Shown here: positions 4,303 through 11,076 of the stretch, one piece after another
Numbering within the stretch: position 1 is the stretch's first letter
How the letters are laid out: each line of letters begins with the position of its first letter
Source: Oribacterium sp. UBA5894
GTDB lineage: Bacteria > Bacillota > Clostridia > Lachnospirales > Lachnospiraceae
Assembly: GCA_002431355.1 (NCBI GenBank)
Contig: DJEQ01000051.1
Location: 15,030-26,105, forward strand
Length of the DNA stretch: 11,076 nucleotides
Direction of reading: 5' to 3'
Position numbers and translations under genes: made by a program
The notes under the pieces: generated by a model
Database searches by the model: none
What the model was told of the DNA's origin: nothing
The model's input: the letters and a program-made list of their open reading frames with translations, nothing else

Positions 4303-6786
4303 ATGGAAAATCTGGAGAAAATTTTAAATAAGGAGCAGTGCGAGGCCGTGCGCTGTACAGAAGGCCCACTGCTGGTGCTCGCGGGGGCGGGTTCAGGAAA
4401 GACGCGTGTACTCACGCATCGCGTTGCCTATCTCATTGAAAACTGTGGCGTCGCGCCGTGGAACATCCTGGCCATCACCTTCACGAACAAGGCAGCGGGC
4501 GAGATGCGCGAGCGAGTCGATCGGCTGGTGGGCATGCATGCACATGAGGTGTGGGTGTCGACCTTTCACTCGATGTGCGTTCGCATTCTGCGCCGCTACA
4601 TTGACCGCCTCGGCTACCCGTCGGATTTCTCCATCTATGATACGGATGATCAGAAGACCCTGATGCGTCAGATCTTTAAGGAGCTGAACGTGGACACGCA
4701 TATGCTGAAGGAGCGTGCCGTGCTGTCCGTGATTTCAGGCGCGAAAAACCGGGGCCTTACGCCGCTCGAATTCCGGAAGGAGGAAGCAAGCAGCGGCGAT
4801 CCGCGCATGCGGAAGATGGCGGACTGCTACGAGCTGTATGAAAAGAAGCTCCACCAGAACGGGGCACTCGATTTCGATGACCTTCTTCTGAAAGCCGTGG
4901 AGCTTTTCGATACCGAGCCAGAGGTACTCGCCTATTATCAGGAGCGCTTCCGCTATATCATGGTGGATGAGTACCAGGATACGAATGACATTCAGTTCCG
5001 ACTCGTTGATGCACTGGCGAAGAAGTATCGGAATCTCTGCGTGGTCGGCGATGATGACCAGAGTATTTATGCCTTCCGTGGCGCGAACCTCGAGAATATC
5101 CTGAACTTTGAGAAGAGCTTTCCTGGTGCGCGTGTGATCAAGCTCGAGCAGAATTACCGGTCGACGGAGAAGATTCTCGACTGTGCTAATGCAGTCATCC
5201 GCCACAATCATGGCCGAAAGCAGAAGAAGCTGTGGACCGAGCAGAAGGGAGGAGCAGATGTTCGCTTCCAGGAGTTTGAGGGGGCCAATGACGAGGCACA
5301 GGCCGTGATCCGGGAGGTGCGGGACTGCGGAAGAGCCTACCATGAGCAGGCGATTCTTTATCGAACGAACGCGCAGTCGCGACTCCTCGAGGAGCAGTGC
5401 ATTAAGCTGAATGTTCCGTACCAGATCATTGGTGGTGTGAACTTCTATCAGCGAAGAGAAATCAAGGATGTGCTGGCCTACATGAAGCTCCTTGCAAACG
5501 GTGCCGATGACGTGGCCTTCGAACGCGTCATCAATGTACCGAAGCGCGGCATTGGAGAGGCAACCATGCAGAAGCTTCGGTCGTACGCCACCGGAAACTC
5601 CACACAGGAGCACCGCATCACCCTGCTGGAGGCCGCGGAACGCGCGCCGATGATTGGCATTACAGGAAAGGCTGGCACGAAGCTTCTGGAATTTGTAGAG
5701 CTGCTCGATGGCTGGCGCACGAAGCTACGAAAGGCCGGGTACCTCGATACGGAGGCGGAGCCAGGCGAAGAGAACAGCTTTTCGATTCAGGCACTTATTG
5801 AGGCCGTACGGGATGACACCGGCTATGGCATGGAAATCCGGGCGGAGGGCACGATTGAGGCCGAGACTCGATTCCAGAATATCGAAGAAATCATCAGTAA
5901 GGCCGCCGATTATCAGGCGCACAGCGATGCACCGAAGCTTGGCGAATTCCTCGAGGATGTGTCCCTGGTCGCCGACATTGACCGAAAGGATGATACACAG
6001 GATCTTCTTACCATGATGACGCTCCATGGTGCGAAGGGACTTGAGTTTCCGAAGGTTTACCTTGTCGGTATGAACGATGGTCTCTTCCCGGGGTATGCGG
6101 CGATCGGAAATTCGGAGGAGCTCGAGGAGGAGCGTCGGCTCTGCTATGTCGGTATCACCCGTGCACGGGAGGAGCTCGTCATGACCTCCGCGCGGAGCCG
6201 CATGATGAATGGCAGCTACGAACGGATGAAGACGTCAACCTTTATCGATGAGATTCCGGATCAGCTTTGCGTGAAGACCCTGCTGCAGGGCTATGGAGCC
6301 GATCCGTTTGCTGATGATGATTATGGCGATTCCGATATCTTCGGCGGCGGCGCGCGCCGCTTCGGAGCGAAGAGCGGACGCGGGGCCGATGCCTACAGTG
6401 GTGGAAAGCGCTATGGCTCCGGCAGCAGCTCGTATGGATACGGGAATGCTGCCGGCGGCCTCGGTGGTGCTTCGAGCAGCTTCGGCGCAAACCGCTACGG
6501 TCTCACGGGGATGGGCTCCGCAGGCTATGCCACTTCAAAAAGCGGCTCTGCAACGCGGAAAAAGGGCGCAGGCATCCCGCAGAGCCTCCTGCAGACCGGC
6601 ATTCAGAAGCTCGAGCATCTCGACTATGCGGTCGGCGACCGTGTAAAGCACATCAAGTTCGGGGAAGGCACCGTGGAGGCCATTGAGGATGGAAAGAAGG
6701 ACTATACCGTCACCGTGCAGTTCGACAAGGGCGGACAGAAAAAAATGCTCGCCAGCTTTGCAAAGCTCCAGAAGCTTCAGGAGTGA
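4303..6786 (+). CDS. pcrA: ATP-dependent DNA helicase PcrA (UvrD/Rep family, SF1A)
   Basis: PcrA is a 3'-5' superfamily 1 helicase acting in nucleotide excision repair, replication-conflict resolution and removal of stalled RNA polymerase. All core motifs are present: Walker A GAGSGKT (residues 28-34), TFTNKAA, motif Ib STFHSMC, motif II VDEYQD (221-226), motif III GDDDQSIYAFRGA (249-261), motif IV QNYRST (283-288), motif V TLHGAKGLEF (573-582) and motif VI YVGITRAREEL (615-625). After the core comes a long Gly/Ser/Tyr-rich, probably disordered linker (about 667-755). A C-terminal Tudor-like domain (about 774-827, YAVGDRVKHIKFGEGTV) follows, the RNA-polymerase-binding module of PcrA. At 827 residues it is longer than typical PcrA proteins (about 740), and the linker accounts for most of the excess. 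The start has AGGAG four bases upstream. No ligase gene (ligA), a common neighbour of pcrA, is visible. Confidence 0.97.
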   Translation: MENLEKILNKEQCEAVRCTEGPLLVLAGAGSGKTRVLTHRVAYLIENCGVAPWNILAITFTNKAAGEMRERVDRLVGMHAHEVWVSTFHSMCVRILRRYIDRLGYPSDFSIYDTDDQKTLMRQIFKELNVDTHMLKERAVLSVISGAKNRGLTPLEFRKEEASSGDPRMRKMADCYELYEKKLHQNGALDFDDLLLKAVELFDTEPEVLAYYQERFRYIMVDEYQDTNDIQFRLVDALAKKYRNLCVVGDDDQSIYAFRGANLENILNFEKSFPGARVIKLEQNYRSTEKILDCANAVIRHNHGRKQKKLWTEQKGGADVRFQEFEGANDEAQAVIREVRDCGRAYHEQAILYRTNAQSRLLEEQCIKLNVPYQIIGGVNFYQRREIKDVLAYMKLLANGADDVAFERVINVPKRGIGEATMQKLRSYATGNSTQEHRITLLEAAERAPMIGITGKAGTKLLEFVELLDGWRTKLRKAGYLDTEAEPGEENSFSIQALIEAVRDDTGYGMEIRAEGTIEAETRFQNIEEIISKAADYQAHSDAPKLGEFLEDVSLVADIDRKDDTQDLLTMMTLHGAKGLEFPKVYLVGMNDGLFPGYAAIGNSEELEEERRLCYVGITRAREELVMTSARSRMMNGSYERMKTSTFIDEIPDQLCVKTLLQGYGADPFADDDYGDSDIFGGGARRFGAKSGRGADAYSGGKRYGSGSSSYGYGNAAGGLGGASSSFGANRYGLTGMGSAGYATSKSGSATRKKGAGIPQSLLQTGIQKLEHLDYAVGDRVKHIKFGEGTVEAIEDGKKDYTVTVQFDKGGQKKMLASFAKLQKLQE

Positions 6787-6828
6787 ATGGGTTCATCGAA
6801 TCGACTGCTGCGGGCATACGAGAAGCTA

Positions 6829-6857
6829 TAGTCAAATGCCCTGTAGAATGGTATAAT
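6829..6857 (+). promoter_or_regulatory. Promoter of the small membrane protein gene
   Basis: TAGTCA (6829-6834) and TATAAT (6852-6857) are 17 bases apart, with TG at the extended -10 position. Transcription should start near 6864. That argues against the in-frame ATG at 6866 and for the ATG at 6893. Confidence 0.7.
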
Positions 6858-6892
6858 TCTTACAAATGAACACGTCGCATAGGAGGTGCAGG

Positions 6893-7207
6893 ATGGAAAA
6901 ACTGGATATGAATGCATTACGTACGAATGCGAGAGAGCTCGCAGAGAATGTGAAGACCTATAGAGAAGATGTCCGGGATCATGCAGAGCTTTTGCTTCAG
7001 AAGCTGAAGCTGCAGGAATATCTGCAGGAGAAGAAAGAGGATGAACGCACGAAGAAGGCCATCCTTACGGCGCTTGCCATCATTGGATGCATTGCCACCA
7101 TTGCAGGCATCGCTTATGTGGTTTACCGCTTTATGATGCCGGATTACCTCGAGGACTATGATGACTACGACGAGGATCTCGATGACGATGTCGAGGATGA
7201 AAAGTAG
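6893..7207 (+). CDS. Small single-pass membrane protein with acidic C-terminal tail
   Basis: I do not recognise this 104-residue protein. Residues 1-52 are charged and helical, with heptad-like leucines (AELLLQKLKLQEYLQEKK), suggesting a coiled coil. Residues 56-79 form one hydrophobic helix (AILTALAIIGCIATIAGIAYVVY). The last 22 residues are almost entirely Asp, Glu and Tyr. The positive KK before the helix suggests an inside N-terminus and an outside acidic tail, but the acidic tail makes topology uncertain. The start is set by AGGAGG six bases before the ATG at 6893 and by the promoter position; an ATG at 6866 would add nine residues with no ribosome binding site. It is a one-gene unit with its own promoter and strong terminator. 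The acidic tail could bind cations or basic partners; this is only inference. Confidence 0.8.
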   Translation: MEKLDMNALRTNARELAENVKTYREDVRDHAELLLQKLKLQEYLQEKKEDERTKKAILTALAIIGCIATIAGIAYVVYRFMMPDYLEDYDDYDEDLDDDVEDEK

Positions 7208-7216
7208 GAAAGAAGC

Positions 7217-7250
7217 AAGAAGGGTCGGCCATGGCCGACCCTTCTTTTCT
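7217..7250 (+). terminator. Rho-independent terminator after the small membrane protein gene
   Basis: Arms 7217-7230 and 7233-7246 pair perfectly over 14 bases around a palindromic GGCCATGGCC core, followed by T-rich sequence (7245-7250). An in-frame ATG for the next gene (7231) lies in the loop, so that ATG is not the real start of the methyltransferase. Confidence 0.9.
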
Positions 7251-7371
7251 GTCCTGTACATCGTGGGGCTCTTCAGCTCCGTGCGGTACAGCAGATGGAA
7301 AATGCGAAAAAGTCAGTGAAGAAAATGAAGGGATGGTGGACACGAAGGCCGCCATCGAGGGAGATAAAATC

Positions 7372-8832
7372 ATGAAATGTTGTAACAATGCTGAGATTTG
7401 TGGCGGCTGCTTCTATCAGGGCGTGCCCTATGCGGAGGAGCTGAAGACGAAGGAGGCGGCGCTTCATGCACTGTTTGAGCCGGTCGTGCACGCGGATCAC
7501 TATGAATTTGAGCCGATCGTACCGTCTCCGGTCTGCGCGGCCTATCGAAATAAAATGGAATTTTCCTTCGGCGACTGTGAGATGGGAGGAGCCCTCACAC
7601 TGGGCCTTCACCAGAAGCGAAGCTTTTTTAACATTATCAATGCAGATCCCTGCGAGCTCACACATCCGGATGCCGGGATTATCCTGAAGGCGACACGTGA
7701 GTACTTTGCAGGTCTCGACATCACCTATCTTCATAAGAAGACGCGGGAGGGCTATCTTCGCCACCTTCTCTATCGGCGCGCCGTGAAGACAGGAGAAATC
7801 CTGGTCGATCTCGTGACCTCCACAAGCTGGGAAAGTGCGAAGCGCGTACCGGCGTCTGCGGAGCTGATCGCGGAGCGGCAGCAGGGACTCGATGCCTGGT
7901 TTGAACGGCGCTACAGCCCGAAGGCGCAGCTGAAGCATAAGCGCCCGGCGGCGGACCGCTATGTGCGGGTAGAGCCGGAGCAGAGCGAAGACGAGGTGCT
8001 GGCAGGCTGGCGTGATCGTCTGCTCGAGCTGAAGGCGGAAGGAAAGATCGAGGGAAACTTCGCTGGCATTCTTCACACGCGTAATGATTCCCTTGCAGAC
8101 GTCGTCGAGGACCAGGGCACCGAGGTGCTTTATGGTGAGCGCTTCTTTTATGAGGAGATCCTCGGCCTTCGCTTCCGCATCACGCCGTTCAGCTTCTTCC
8201 AGACGAATTCCCTCGGCGCGGAGAAGCTCTATACGAAGGTACGAGAGTATGCAGGCTTCCAGGAGCTTAAGGAAGCCCAGGCAGCGGCAGTTACCGGAGA
8301 AAATGCGGCCACGGAGGGAGCCGACGAGCGGGCCGGAGACATGGACAGAATCCCGCGGAAGCCCGTCATCTATGACCTCTATTCCGGCACCGGCACGATC
8401 ACGCAGCTCATGAGCTCCGTCGCAAGCAGGGCGGTCGGGGTCGAGATCGTTCCGGAGGCCGTGGTGGCTGCGCGTGAAAACGCGAAGCTGAACGGGATCG
8501 AGAACTGTGACTTCATCGCCGGCGATGTGCTGAAGGTGATCGAGGAGGGTGGACGGCTCATCCGGGAAGACGGAAGCTATGAGGATGCGCCACGCCCGGA
8601 TATGATCATCCTGGACCCGCCACGGGACGGCATCCATGCGAAGGCCCTGAAGAAGATCATCGACTATGGCGTCGACCGTCTGATCTACGTGGCCTGCAAG
8701 CCGAAGAGCCTCGCCCGCGACCTCGGTCCACTCCAGGACGCTGGCTATGAGGTTGAGAAGCTCTGCCCGGTGGACATGTTCCCACGCACGAACAACTGCG
8801 AGTGTGTCTGTCTGCTGAAACGGGGAAAATGA
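7372..8832 (+). CDS. 23S rRNA m5U methyltransferase (RumA/RlmD/RlmCD type)
   Basis: This 486-residue enzyme belongs to the TrmA/RumA family, which uses S-adenosylmethionine to make 5-methyluridine in RNA, usually 23S rRNA in this branch. An Fe-S cluster site is visible as C4, C10, C13 and C94, matching the RumA C-x5-C-x2-C plus distant Cys pattern. SAM motif I is DLYSGTGT (335-342), the DPPRDG motif is at 415-420, the catalytic Cys is C442 in VACKP, and the likely general base is E477. The N-terminal TRAM domain of E. coli RumA is absent. Two charged, low-complexity insertions (about 160-225 and 298-331) lengthen it. I chose the ATG at 7372 because the Fe-S motif starts there and GAGGGAG lies eight bases upstream; ATG 7333 is possible. 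The 120-base leader after the terminator holds a stem-loop (7254-7291). RlmC versus RlmD site specificity cannot be settled here. Confidence 0.9.
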   Translation: MKCCNNAEICGGCFYQGVPYAEELKTKEAALHALFEPVVHADHYEFEPIVPSPVCAAYRNKMEFSFGDCEMGGALTLGLHQKRSFFNIINADPCELTHPDAGIILKATREYFAGLDITYLHKKTREGYLRHLLYRRAVKTGEILVDLVTSTSWESAKRVPASAELIAERQQGLDAWFERRYSPKAQLKHKRPAADRYVRVEPEQSEDEVLAGWRDRLLELKAEGKIEGNFAGILHTRNDSLADVVEDQGTEVLYGERFFYEEILGLRFRITPFSFFQTNSLGAEKLYTKVREYAGFQELKEAQAAAVTGENAATEGADERAGDMDRIPRKPVIYDLYSGTGTITQLMSSVASRAVGVEIVPEAVVAARENAKLNGIENCDFIAGDVLKVIEEGGRLIREDGSYEDAPRPDMIILDPPRDGIHAKALKKIIDYGVDRLIYVACKPKSLARDLGPLQDAGYEVEKLCPVDMFPRTNNCECVCLLKRGK

Positions 8833-8845
8833 GATAAACAGGCGC

Positions 8846-8873
8846 TTGTGTTTTTCTGTATATAGCGTATAAT
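8846..8873 (+). promoter_or_regulatory. PfkB kinase promoter
   Basis: TTGTGT (8846-8851) and a perfect TATAAT (8868-8873) are 16 bases apart. Transcription should start near 8880, about 35 bases before the ATG. The -35 matches only its TTG half, so the assignment rests mainly on the -10 box. Confidence 0.55.
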
Positions 8874-8914
8874 TTCTTCGTTAAGTTTTCGTAAAGCAGA
8901 ATGGAGAGAAAAGC

Positions 8915-9850
8915 ATGAGTAACGGAATCGTTGTGATCGGAGCCACCTTTGTGGATATCAAGGGCTACCCGGAGGGAAAGTATGTGCCAGCAGGGCGCAA
9001 TGCAGGAGATGTCTGCGAGGTGCATGGCGGGGTCAGCCGGAATGTCTCAGAGGATATTGCCAATGTGGAGCTTCGTCCGACGTTCGTGAGTGTGGTGGAT
9101 AACTCCGGTATCAGCACGGATGTCATCAACAAGCTGAACCGCCATAAGGTGAATACCAGCTACATTCGCCGTACGAAGGATGGGCTTGGCACCTGGCTTG
9201 CCGTGTTCTCTCATAATGGCGATGTCGTAGCCTCCATTTCGAAGCGTCCGGATCTTTCAGAGATCTATACGATCCTGAAGGAGGAGGGCGATGAGATCAT
9301 CTCCGGTGCAGACGCCGTGACCGTCGACATTGACATGGAGGCGTATATTCTGAAGCTCATCCTGGACCTCGCCGAGAAGTATCATAAGCAGGTGTACGCC
9401 GTTGTGTCTAACATGTCGATCGCAATGGAGCGCCGAGACCTCATGAAGCGGACCGCGTGTCTCGTGTGCAATGCGCAGGAGGCGGGACTCCTGTTCTCGG
9501 ATGACTATGAGAAGATGACGCCGGAGGAGCTCGCGCCGATCATCGGCCGGAAGGTGAAGTCCGCGCAGTATCCGAAGATGGTGGTGACGATGGGCGATCA
9601 GGGAGCGGTCTATGCGGAGATCGATGGAAGCTATGGCATCTGTCCGCCGATCAATGTCGCCGTCGTAGACACAACGGGTGCCGGGGACGCCTTCTTCTCC
9701 GGGGTCACGATCGGTCTTACCTATGGAAAGAACCTTGGGGAGGCCTGCCACATCGGTGCACGCCTTGCAAGCTCGGTGATTTCCACGACGGATAATGTAT
9801 GCCCACGCTTCATGCCGGAGGAATTTGATCTCAAGGTCGTGCGGGAGTAA
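8915..9850 (+). CDS. PfkB (ribokinase) family sugar or nucleoside kinase
   Basis: This 311-residue protein is a ribokinase-fold kinase that transfers phosphate from ATP to a sugar or nucleoside hydroxyl. Visible features are DIKG (14-17), the substrate-binding GGVSRNVSEDIA (38-49), a conserved CNAQEAGLL (185-193), TMGDQGA (225-231) and the PfkB signature DTTGAGDAF (252-260) with catalytic base D258. The DIKG plus GGVxRNVxEN-type N-terminus resembles pseudouridine kinases (PsuK/YeiC) more than fructokinases or 1-phosphofructokinases, but no psuG partner is present, so the substrate is open. The ATG has GGAG eight bases upstream. It is separated from the upstream methyltransferase gene by 82 bases containing its own promoter and is closed by a terminator at 9913-9951. 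A functional link with the rRNA methyltransferase is not demonstrated. Confidence 0.88.
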   Translation: MSNGIVVIGATFVDIKGYPEGKYVPAGRNAGDVCEVHGGVSRNVSEDIANVELRPTFVSVVDNSGISTDVINKLNRHKVNTSYIRRTKDGLGTWLAVFSHNGDVVASISKRPDLSEIYTILKEEGDEIISGADAVTVDIDMEAYILKLILDLAEKYHKQVYAVVSNMSIAMERRDLMKRTACLVCNAQEAGLLFSDDYEKMTPEELAPIIGRKVKSAQYPKMVVTMGDQGAVYAEIDGSYGICPPINVAVVDTTGAGDAFFSGVTIGLTYGKNLGEACHIGARLASSVISTTDNVCPRFMPEEFDLKVVRE

Positions 9851-9912
9851 GCGCTGACCCCACGGAAGGAAGTGGAGAAAGGGCTGAAACGCTCGAAATG
9901 AACATACAGAAC

Positions 9913-9951
9913 CGCGGTGTGCCTGGAAACGCCAGACGCACCGCGATTTTT
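9913..9951 (+). terminator. Rho-independent terminator after the PfkB kinase gene
   Basis: Arms 9913-9926 and 9932-9945 form a 14-position stem with one wobble and one mismatch around an AAACG loop. TTTTT follows at 9947-9951. It lies about 60 bases after the kinase stop codon. Confidence 0.88.
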
Positions 9952-10024
9952 ATGTAGGAATGAAAAAGTCGCCGAAGGAGGGGAAACGGCAGTTCATGGC
10001 GTCAGAGTGCTTCCGTGCAAATAA

Positions 10025-10067
10025 AAAAACCGCCGAAGAACGGAAATCCTGTTCTTCGACGGTTTTT
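10025..10067 (-). terminator. Terminator after the ferredoxin gene
   Basis: Arms 10025-10041 and 10051-10067 pair over 17 positions with one mismatch. On the minus strand a T-run follows directly, and the ferredoxin stop codon lies 12 bases upstream. The plus-strand side also ends in TTTTT, so it can act in both directions and back up the kinase terminator. The 73 bases between the two terminators hold no convincing gene. Confidence 0.9.
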
Positions 10068-10079
10068 AAAATTCAGAAA

Positions 10080-10253
10080 TTAGTCCTGAGCAGCGATTGC
10101 ACCAGTTGGGCAAACAGCCTCGCAAGCACCGCAATCGATGCAGGTATCTGCATTGATTTCGTAGTGTGCGTCGCCCTGGGAAATAGCCTGAACAGGGCAC
10201 TGAGCAGCGCAAGAGCCGCAGCTGATGCAAGCATCACCAATAACACGTGCCAT
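10080..10253 (-). CDS. Clostridial 2[4Fe-4S] ferredoxin
   Basis: This 57-residue protein is a small low-potential electron carrier in the cytoplasm. Two cluster motifs are complete: C9, C12, C15, C19-P and C38, C41, C44, C48-P, each CxxCxxCxxxCP, arranged with the usual two-fold symmetry. The ATG at 10253 has AAGGAGG nine bases upstream; an upstream in-frame extension lacks such a site. It lies downstream of pyruvate:ferredoxin oxidoreductase on the same strand, separated by a hairpin, and is its probable electron acceptor. Weak promoter-like boxes (TTCAGA and TATACG, 10281-10308) may drive it separately. Codons are rich in GCT, GTT and GGT, unlike the GCC/GCG-rich genes nearby, which fits very high expression. 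The assignment is firm. Confidence 0.97.
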   Translation of the reverse strand: MARVIGDACISCGSCAAQCPVQAISQGDAHYEINADTCIDCGACEAVCPTGAIAAQD

Positions 10254-10309
10254 AGTAATTAACCTCCTTATAAGTGTTCGCGTATAGAATATACATTCAT
10301 TTTCTGAAG

Positions 10310-10341
10310 AAAGGACAGACACCCAAGGATGTCTGTCCTTT
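10310..10341 (-). terminator. Hairpin between the oxidoreductase and ferredoxin genes
   Basis: Arms 10310-10321 and 10330-10341 pair perfectly over 12 bases with an eight-base loop. The minus-strand T-run is short and interrupted (TTTCTTC), so termination after the oxidoreductase gene is probably partial. Read-through would supply some ferredoxin mRNA. It may instead stabilise the 3' end of the upstream message. Confidence 0.75.
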
Positions 10342-10425
10342 GATCTTGTTCAATCTTACAACCAGCCATATCGGTTAGACAATGCTAAGTTTCTATAGCC
10401 TGTTTTATCCGAAATTCAAGCGGCA

Positions 10426-11076
10426 TCAGTTGTTGTAAAGGGCACCGAGCTTCTCAAGGTAAGCGTAGTGAGCCTTTGCGTGAGCCTCAGCCTCTGCGAA
10501 GAGCTTGGCAGCTCTCTCAGGGTTCTTACGCTGCAGGGAGGTGTAACGAACCTCTCCGCCAAGGAACTCGCTGTACTCCTTGGTTGCGGGCTTGGAGTCC
10601 AGAGTGAACTTCTTGTCGCCGCCAGCAGGGTTGAAGCGGAACAGGTTGTAGTAACCGGTCTCAACGGCCAGCTTTTCTTCATCCTGAGCCTTGTTCATGC
10701 CCTTGCGGATACCATGGTTGATGCAGGGAGCGTATGCGATGATCAGGGACGGTCCCGGATAAGCCTCAGCCTCTGCGATTGCCTTGATGCACTGATTGCG
10801 GTCTGCACCCATGGAGATCTGAGCAACGTATACATAGCCGTAGCTCATTGCCATTGCAGCAAGATCCTTCTGTACGGTCTCCTTGCCGGCTGCTGCGAAC
10901 TGAGCAACTGCGCCTTCCGGAGTAGCCTTGGAGGACTGTCCGCCGGTGTTGGAATAAACCTCGGTGTTTACAACGAAGATGTTGACATCCTTGCCAGAAG
11001 CAAGCACGTGGTCAACTCCGCCGTAGCCGATATCGAATGCCCATCCGTCGCCGCCGAAGATCCACTGGGACTTCTT
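10426..11076 (-). CDS. nifJ: Pyruvate:ferredoxin oxidoreductase, C-terminal part (5' end outside window)
   Basis: The enzyme oxidises pyruvate to acetyl-CoA and CO2 and reduces ferredoxin, using thiamine diphosphate and [4Fe-4S] clusters. The visible 216 residues are the C-terminal end of what is normally a protein of about 1,170-1,200 residues; the start lies beyond 11076. The thiamine-diphosphate/Mg motif appears as FGGDGWAFDIGYGG, followed by NTEVYSNTGGQSSKATP. The YAPCINHGI segment holds a conserved cysteine that in known structures helps bind the proximal cluster. The end, AYLEKLGALYNN, is a complete C-terminus. A GTG at 11005-11007 is internal, not a start, because the reading frame continues unbroken to the window edge with family sequence. 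Codon use resembles that of a highly expressed gene, and ferredoxin lies just downstream. Confidence 0.96.
   Translation of the reverse strand, partial: KKSQWIFGGDGWAFDIGYGGVDHVLASGKDVNIFVVNTEVYSNTGGQSSKATPEGAVAQFAAAGKETVQKDLAAMAMSYGYVYVAQISMGADRNQCIKAIAEAEAYPGPSLIIAYAPCINHGIRKGMNKAQDEEKLAVETGYYNLFRFNPAGGDKKFTLDSKPATKEYSEFLGGEVRYTSLQRKNPERAAKLFAEAEAHAKAHYAYLEKLGALYNN

Noticed and set aside
4032..4415. N-terminal extension of the DUF1836 frame to 4415
   Set aside because: The extension has no family similarity, runs antisense into the start of pcrA and crosses both promoters. It is open only because of base composition.
7231..7371. Upstream start for the methyltransferase at 7231
   Set aside because: That ATG lies in the loop of the preceding terminator, and the added 47 residues show no family similarity.
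7273..8637. Long minus-strand frame opposite the methyltransferase
   Set aside because: It is the antisense shadow of a gene with clear catalytic motifs and lacks any recognisable domain.
9960..10262. 100-codon plus-strand frame
   Set aside because: It runs through a terminator and antisense to the ferredoxin gene; its codons are shadows of that gene.

Overview
The window looks like chromosomal DNA of an anaerobic Firmicute, most likely a Clostridium-class organism related to Lachnospiraceae. The reasons are a homodimeric-type pyruvate:ferredoxin oxidoreductase beside a clostridial 2[4Fe-4S] ferredoxin, a DegV protein, a DUF1836 protein, a YerC/TrpR-like regulator, a PcrA helicase with a C-terminal Tudor-like domain, strong AGGAGG-type ribosome binding sites and extended -10 promoters (TGnTATAAT). 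The genus cannot be fixed from sequence alone. No phage, insertion sequence, CRISPR array, tRNA or rRNA was seen. This is ordinary housekeeping DNA with some interesting regulatory detail.

Layout: (1) 103-1024, minus strand: a DegV fatty-acid-binding protein behind a near-consensus promoter with a palindrome across the predicted transcription start. (2) 1191-2735, plus strand: a membrane-anchored, atypical polysaccharide deacetylase. (3) 2808-3319, plus strand: yerC with its own promoter, ending at a large hairpin shared with the convergent gene. (4) 3420-4087, minus strand: a DUF1836 protein with a MerR-like DNA-binding segment and an apparently leaderless promoter. The same palindrome found at degV lies just upstream of that promoter. 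(5) 4164-6786, plus strand: pcrA, with a structured leader and an unusually long Gly/Ser/Tyr-rich linker. (6) 6829-7250, plus strand: a small single-pass membrane protein with a very acidic tail, closed by a strong terminator. (7) 7372-8832: a RumA/RlmD-type rRNA m5U methyltransferase with an Fe-S cluster. (8) 8846-9951: a PfkB-family sugar or nucleoside kinase with its own promoter and terminator. (9) 10025-11076, minus strand: the 3' end of pyruvate:ferredoxin oxidoreductase, a hairpin, then ferredoxin and its terminator.

How the genes fit together: most are separate transcription units. The clearest functional pair is the oxidoreductase and its likely electron acceptor, ferredoxin. The most interesting link is regulatory. 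The DUF1836 protein and degV lie about 3 kb apart, share a 17-bp interrupted palindrome, and the DUF1836 protein has a segment resembling a MerR-type DNA-binding domain. I infer that it controls itself and degV through this site. That is a testable local regulon and the best candidate here for something not well described.
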